From positions 372,001 to 436,000 of the forward strand of contig JAAVVG010000016.1 in the NCBI GenBank assembly GCA_012976225.1: a stretch of DNA of 64,000 nt, given 5' to 3'. Shown piece after piece: positions 60,234-64,000 of the stretch (positions are counted from its first letter, which is position 1; each line of letters starts with the position of its first letter). The DNA comes from Golubevia sp. BC0850 (Eukaryota; Basidiomycota; Exobasidiomycetes; Golubeviales; Golubeviaceae). The notes under the pieces are model-generated. The model saw nothing but the letters and a program-made list of their open reading frames with translations, was not told where the DNA came from and did no database searches. A program made the translations under genes and the position numbers.

Positions 60234-61097
60234 TCACCTCTCAAAGGGAATGATCAATCTTCTTAAATCCACCACCTCTACTCCTTCTGTCTCTAAGCCA
60301 CTTCTCACATCCTGTCTCCTATCCGAAAGTAATTGCGGCAGGGTTTCTGGATCAAGAGAGTCTTCAGCTTCAAACCTGAGAACCTCTAAAAGTGGACAGC
60401 TGTCTGTTGACCTTTCCCAGTGGGCTGAAAACGGCAACCATAATTCTGAGATTGAAGGCATGTTGGAGTGTAACGTCTCTGTAAATAACTTGAGCGTTGA
60501 AGGTATTCTCATCCAAGCTGGAAACGGGTTTGAATAGGTATCCAATTCCAAGACCTCCAATAATAGGAAGTCTAAGGGTAGGAGTGGTTCTTCTCTACCC
60601 TTGTAACTAAACCTGATCAACAGGTGCTTTAAAGTGTGAGCAGAACAATCCAGTAGAATTATGCATTCTCTCTGTCTTAGCTCAATGAAGCATTGAAAAG
60701 AAATAAGAGTTGAGAAGACACTGGGGTTCTTGATGTAGAATGCAAATGGAATCGATAACCAGAGGACTTGTAATAGCCCAGCAAGGACAGGAGCCTCTCT
60801 TGAAAGGTGAGTTCTTGAAACCCATTCATGTTGAAGTTTGAAATCTGACTCCTTGTGAAGTTGAATTGAAACCTCACGAAGAGTAGAACCGCTTCTCTGG
60901 TTGAACTGTTCTAGCGCTGAAAGACTGCTCTCTAAACTTATGATATGCGGCTCAAGGATTCTCAACAAGATTCTATTGTCGTTGACCAGCTCCAATCGTT
61001 GCTTGCAAACCCTTTACTCTGGGCTACCTCTCTTGTTTCCAAGGCGATTGAAGCTGGAGAGAAGAGTCTCGGACGGTAGGGTTTCATTGATGTTCAT
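60234..61097 (-). pseudogene. F-box family gene with premature stop
   Basis: Minus-strand counterpart of the gene at 1180-2285. The ATG at 61097 begins MNINETLPSETLLSS, but a TAA at 61014-61016 (codon 28) falls in the F-box where relatives read QVVKVRA-like text; that short stretch has also drifted. After it the same frame stays open to 60234: VCKQRLELVNDNRILLRILE, SSLSALEQFNQRSGSTLREV, LQVLWLSIPFAF, CSAHTLKHLLIRF and CPLLEVLRFEAED. No in-frame ATG follows soon after the stop, so a shortened F-box-less protein is doubtful. It is the best-preserved LRR-like body of the family in the window. Confidence 0.7.
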
Positions 61098-61467
61098 CTT
61101 ATGGGAGATGGCTTTTTCTAGTTGACAGTCGAAAGAATGTCTGCGCTGTAATGGTAGTCTATCTTGTGAGCGGAACGATTGACTCAGAGACAGAGTTAAC
61201 TGACTGCTTTGAAGAAAGAAAAGGAGAGAAGCAGATGAAAGATGACGAATGAGTTGAGATCAAACATGATGTGATGTTGACTCTAATTTCGAAGCTGTAC
61301 AATTCCTATCTGGATTTCTGTCTCATTGTTATCCTCACCTTTGATTGACCTTTAAGTTTTGAGAATGAGTGGTCGGGAAGAGGGAACAAGAATTTGGCTG
61401 CTGCAAAAAGCTTCTTGACTTTGCAACGATTCATCGAATTCGCATCAAATCTTGATCTCTTCTCAAG
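61098..61467. promoter_or_regulatory. Shared divergent promoter region of F-box block 2
   Basis: Reverse complement matches 900-1179 over most of its length, and 61370-61450 matches the minus-strand sequence at about 820-905 (GAGTGGTCGG, then TCTTGACTTTGCAACGATTC and ATCGAATT). The spacer between these two divergent genes has therefore been copied as a unit. Confidence 0.5.
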
Positions 61468-62190
61468 ATGAACATCAACGAGTTTCTCCCTTCCGAGACT
61501 CTTCTCTCTACCGTCAAACGTCTGACTCCTCAGCAAGTAGTCAAAGTCAGAGAGGTATGCAAGCAATGGCTAGAACTCATCAACAAGAACAGAGCCCTCT
61601 GGAGAATACTAGAGATAGCAAACTTTAGAAATCTGGAGGAGGCTCAGGACGCATTGGATCAGTTCGACGAGAGGAGCGGATCAACTTTGGAGGTCTCGTT
61701 TCAAATGAGGCTGACGATCAAGGAATCGGATTTCACTAAACTCGAAAATCGTTGAGAGCGACGATGGAGAAGTCTCTAGCGACGCTTCTCGTGAGCTCTC
61801 TGAAGCTGCCGTATGCTCAAAGCGACTCGTTTGCAAATTCCGTACTTCTGGAGGCTCCCAATCTCGTGGAGTCCAAGTTGTCTAGGTCTTATGATGATAC
61901 AGTCTCAGTTCAAGCAAAGCCTACACCAAGGACTGGAGGTCTCAAAACGCTCTGGATCCCTTTTCTTTGGAATCTGCCGAAGGAACATCCGACTCTCTTC
62001 AAGAACCTCAGTTCTCTCAAGGTCGAATCTTTTCTCCCTCAATCGGAATGGAGAAAGTTTCTCACTCACTGTCATTTCGGGTCGATGCCAAATGCCTGCT
62101 TGCTCTTGGACTCGGCTTTGCTCTTCGTTCTAAGCTTGGTTGATGACTCTCTCGAAATCACACAGGAATTGAACAAACTGAGGTGGTGAA
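61468..62190 (+). pseudogene. F-box family gene with frame break
   Basis: F-box at the N-terminus: MNINEFLPSETLLSTVKRLT, then QQVVKVREVCKQWLELINKN and LWRILE. After SGSTLEVSFQMRLTIKESDF the frame meets TGA at 61753, and coding continues in another frame from about 61755 to 62190 (SSLKLPYAQSDSFANSVLLE, then GGLKTLWIPFLWNLPKEHPT). The second half corresponds to the LQVLWLSI region of the relatives. The protein would also be shorter at the C-terminus than the gene at 1180. Probably a pseudogene; a splice solution was not found. Confidence 0.65.
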
Positions 62191-62481
62191 ATGCCTTTGT
62201 CGAAAGAATAAAGCTAACTATGTACAGCAAAAATGAAAGTGGGTGCGAAAGAAAGGGAAGAACTTCTTTCGAAAGATGTAACCTGAAGACTCGAAAGAAC
62301 AGAACGGCCACCCAAATTCAGATACGAGAACACAGGAAAAAATGGTTTATAATGGATCGCGGCGAGGTAACAGAGAAGAAGGGGGAAAGAGGACAAAGTA
62401 AAGTAGATCTATTTGTTGTTGCGAAACCTAAACCTTAGAGAACCAAAAGAGTATACTATGTTTGACTGAATGACGAGGAAC

Positions 62482-64000
62482 CTATTGAGGAGAAGCAGAA
62501 GTCGAAGGTCTAGTGGAGGGGTCTGCTGCTGGAGTGACTCCTCCAGTCTCAGCTTCAGCTTCAGAAGAGCCAGTCTTGGACAGAGGTTGTTCTTTCTCAT
62601 TCTCTGATCCAACTTCGTTATTGGATGAGTAAGAGTCCGACTTCTTCTTTGGAGTGACTTGCTTGTGAGATCGGACCGAGTAGAGGTAGAATCCGACCAG
62701 AGCTAAGAAGATGTTGAAGGCGATGTAAGCGAAGAGGATTCCGATATTACGTTGCTTATTTGAAGCTTTATTTCCACACCGGTCAAGAAATCGTCTGTTG
62801 AAGATGGAGAAATGAAAAGAACGGGAATCAGCGAGAAAAGGAGAAGAAGATGGCGCGCAGTATTTACTCACCTCCAACTCTGTATTGACAGAAGTCACAG
62901 TTTCCAGATCCATCGGCAGCATTTTGGAAGTAGCCAGATCCGTTTGGAGCTTGATCTAGAGTGCTTGAGAAAGGAGACAAGAACTCTTGACAAGTTTGAC
63001 CTTGAGGAGGAGTCAATTGATTGAATTCCTTTGGATCACATCTGACAGGGTATCCACCGATCGCGTTTCCTAAGAGACCTTCGACTAGGTATTTGAAAGG
63101 AGTTAAGTCGAACATCCAAGCTCCCCAGAAGTAAGGAAGTTGAGTTGGAGGTTGAACGACTCCACAGAAGACGATGACGAAACTGGAGTGGGCGCAAGAC
63201 GGGAGAGAAGAATTAAACAATCTGATGTTAGCTATTCCAAGACGATTGATCTTCGATTAGATGTAGAACTCACCTGAAGGAGGTACTGAAGAGGATAGAA
63301 GCGACTAAGGGGTTCGGGCTGATCGAAGCGACGGCCTGAAGGAGAGAGGGCGGAAACAGAAGTCATGTCAGCAATTCTGTCGCTTCCAACACCTCGATAA
63401 ACGTTTTAAAAACACAAAAGCCGTACTTGTGCGAAAGATTGGAAATAGAACTCGAAGACAATGCAGATGGTAGCCCAAGAGTAGCCAGTGTACTCAGATC
63501 CGGAGCGGAACTGGATCATGTAGTTCCATGGCAACCAGAAGAGAGTGCCACCAAGAATGTTCCAAGGAAGTTCGACCATGATACAAGCTAAGGTCAAGAC
63601 TGGCCATCTGTAAAGCTTGGAAGGTCTTTCTCTGACGTCGTAGATGTTTCTCAATTGGATGAAGATCGGTTGCAGTTGCTGAGCGAGAGAGGTAGAGATA
63701 ACGAGGGCCCTGAGAGCGAGGAAAGTTAATGTCAGCTTCTGTGGTTCCAACTCAATCACTTTGGTCTTACCGGAATATATTGGCTCACATGAAGATAGCG
63801 AAGAGCTTATTTTGAAGTGAGGCGGTTGATGTTAGAGACCCTTGATTCCAGAAACTGGATCCGATGAAAAGACCTGCAATCAAGTTCAATCCCAGCTTGG
63901 CTCCGACGTATACTGGGTTTCTCCAATAGAACTGGAAGGTACGCTGAACAACCAATTTGATTTGAAGACTGAAAGGGGCTGCGTACTCTTGATGTCCACG
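62482..64000 (-). pseudogene. PDR-type (ABCG) ABC transporter, C-terminal part, apparent frame break
   Basis: Second membrane half of a full-size pleiotropic-drug-resistance exporter; the gene continues past the right edge. Exons visible: 64000-63788, 63709-63427, 63335-63274, 63182-62872 and 62794-62482. Landmarks: LVVQRTFQFYWRNPVYVGAK, QLQPIFIQLRNIYDVRERPS (the ExRP turn), GSEYTGYSWATI, LPYFWGAWMFDLTPFKYLVE and CDFCQYRVG. In the last exon the frame from the splice site reads DDFLTGVEIK as expected, but the following SNKQRNIGILFAYIAFNIFL is one base out of phase near 62765. This looks like a one-base loss or a sequence error. The tail is Ser/Pro/Glu-rich. Confidence 0.8.

Overview
The window reads as nuclear DNA of a fungus, most likely a basidiomycete. 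Nearly every gene is cut by several short introns (mostly 60-120 bases) with GTGAGT/GTAAGT donors, the gene set is yeast-like (eIF3a, SF3b145, Pep12-type syntaxin, NADP-glutamate dehydrogenase, NDP kinase, histone H1), and DUF3712 and DUF4246 proteins are present. Base composition is moderate. I cannot name the genus. Gene models were built by hand from splice signals and reading-frame closure; for most conserved genes the summed exon length closes exactly in frame.

Layout. Bases 1-2285 hold a divergent pair of decayed F-box genes, and a second, inverted copy of this pair lies at 60234-62190. Between them: SF3b145 (3230-5784, minus) divergent from eIF3a (6085-10090, plus); an unrecognised broken gene (10301-11169); an MDR oxidoreductase (11886-13167, minus); a short-chain reductase with an in-frame TGA (15856-17116, plus); a syntaxin (19083-21165, minus); a 2554-residue membrane-anchored DUF3712 protein with 20 introns (22092-31850, minus); a gene-poor stretch (31851-35515); histone H1 (35516-36908, minus); NADP-glutamate dehydrogenase (38161-40242, plus); a small-secreted-protein locus (41214-44357); NDP kinase (44712-45913, minus) divergent from a DUF4246 protein (46198-48507, plus); a Cys/Trp-rich secreted protein (48809-49880, minus); a Ser-rich unknown (50955-51842, plus); an AIF/NDH-2-like flavoprotein (52250-54570, minus) divergent from an MFS transporter (54900-57141, plus); a broken F-box/LRR-like gene (57626-59224); the second F-box block; and the C-terminal part of a PDR-type ABC transporter running off the right edge (62482-64000, minus).

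The housekeeping genes are unrelated in pathway and share only divergent promoters. The most distinctive content is accessory. Two tandem paralogues encode secreted precursors whose last 15 comparable codons differ only at synonymous sites, and they flank a third, divergently transcribed secreted protein. A dispersed repeat of about 180 bases lies upstream of two loci 28 kb apart. The inverted F-box blocks keep a conserved intergenic region although all their genes are broken. The giant three-unit DUF3712 protein is the largest gene here. No tRNA, rRNA, CRISPR array or intact transposon was seen.
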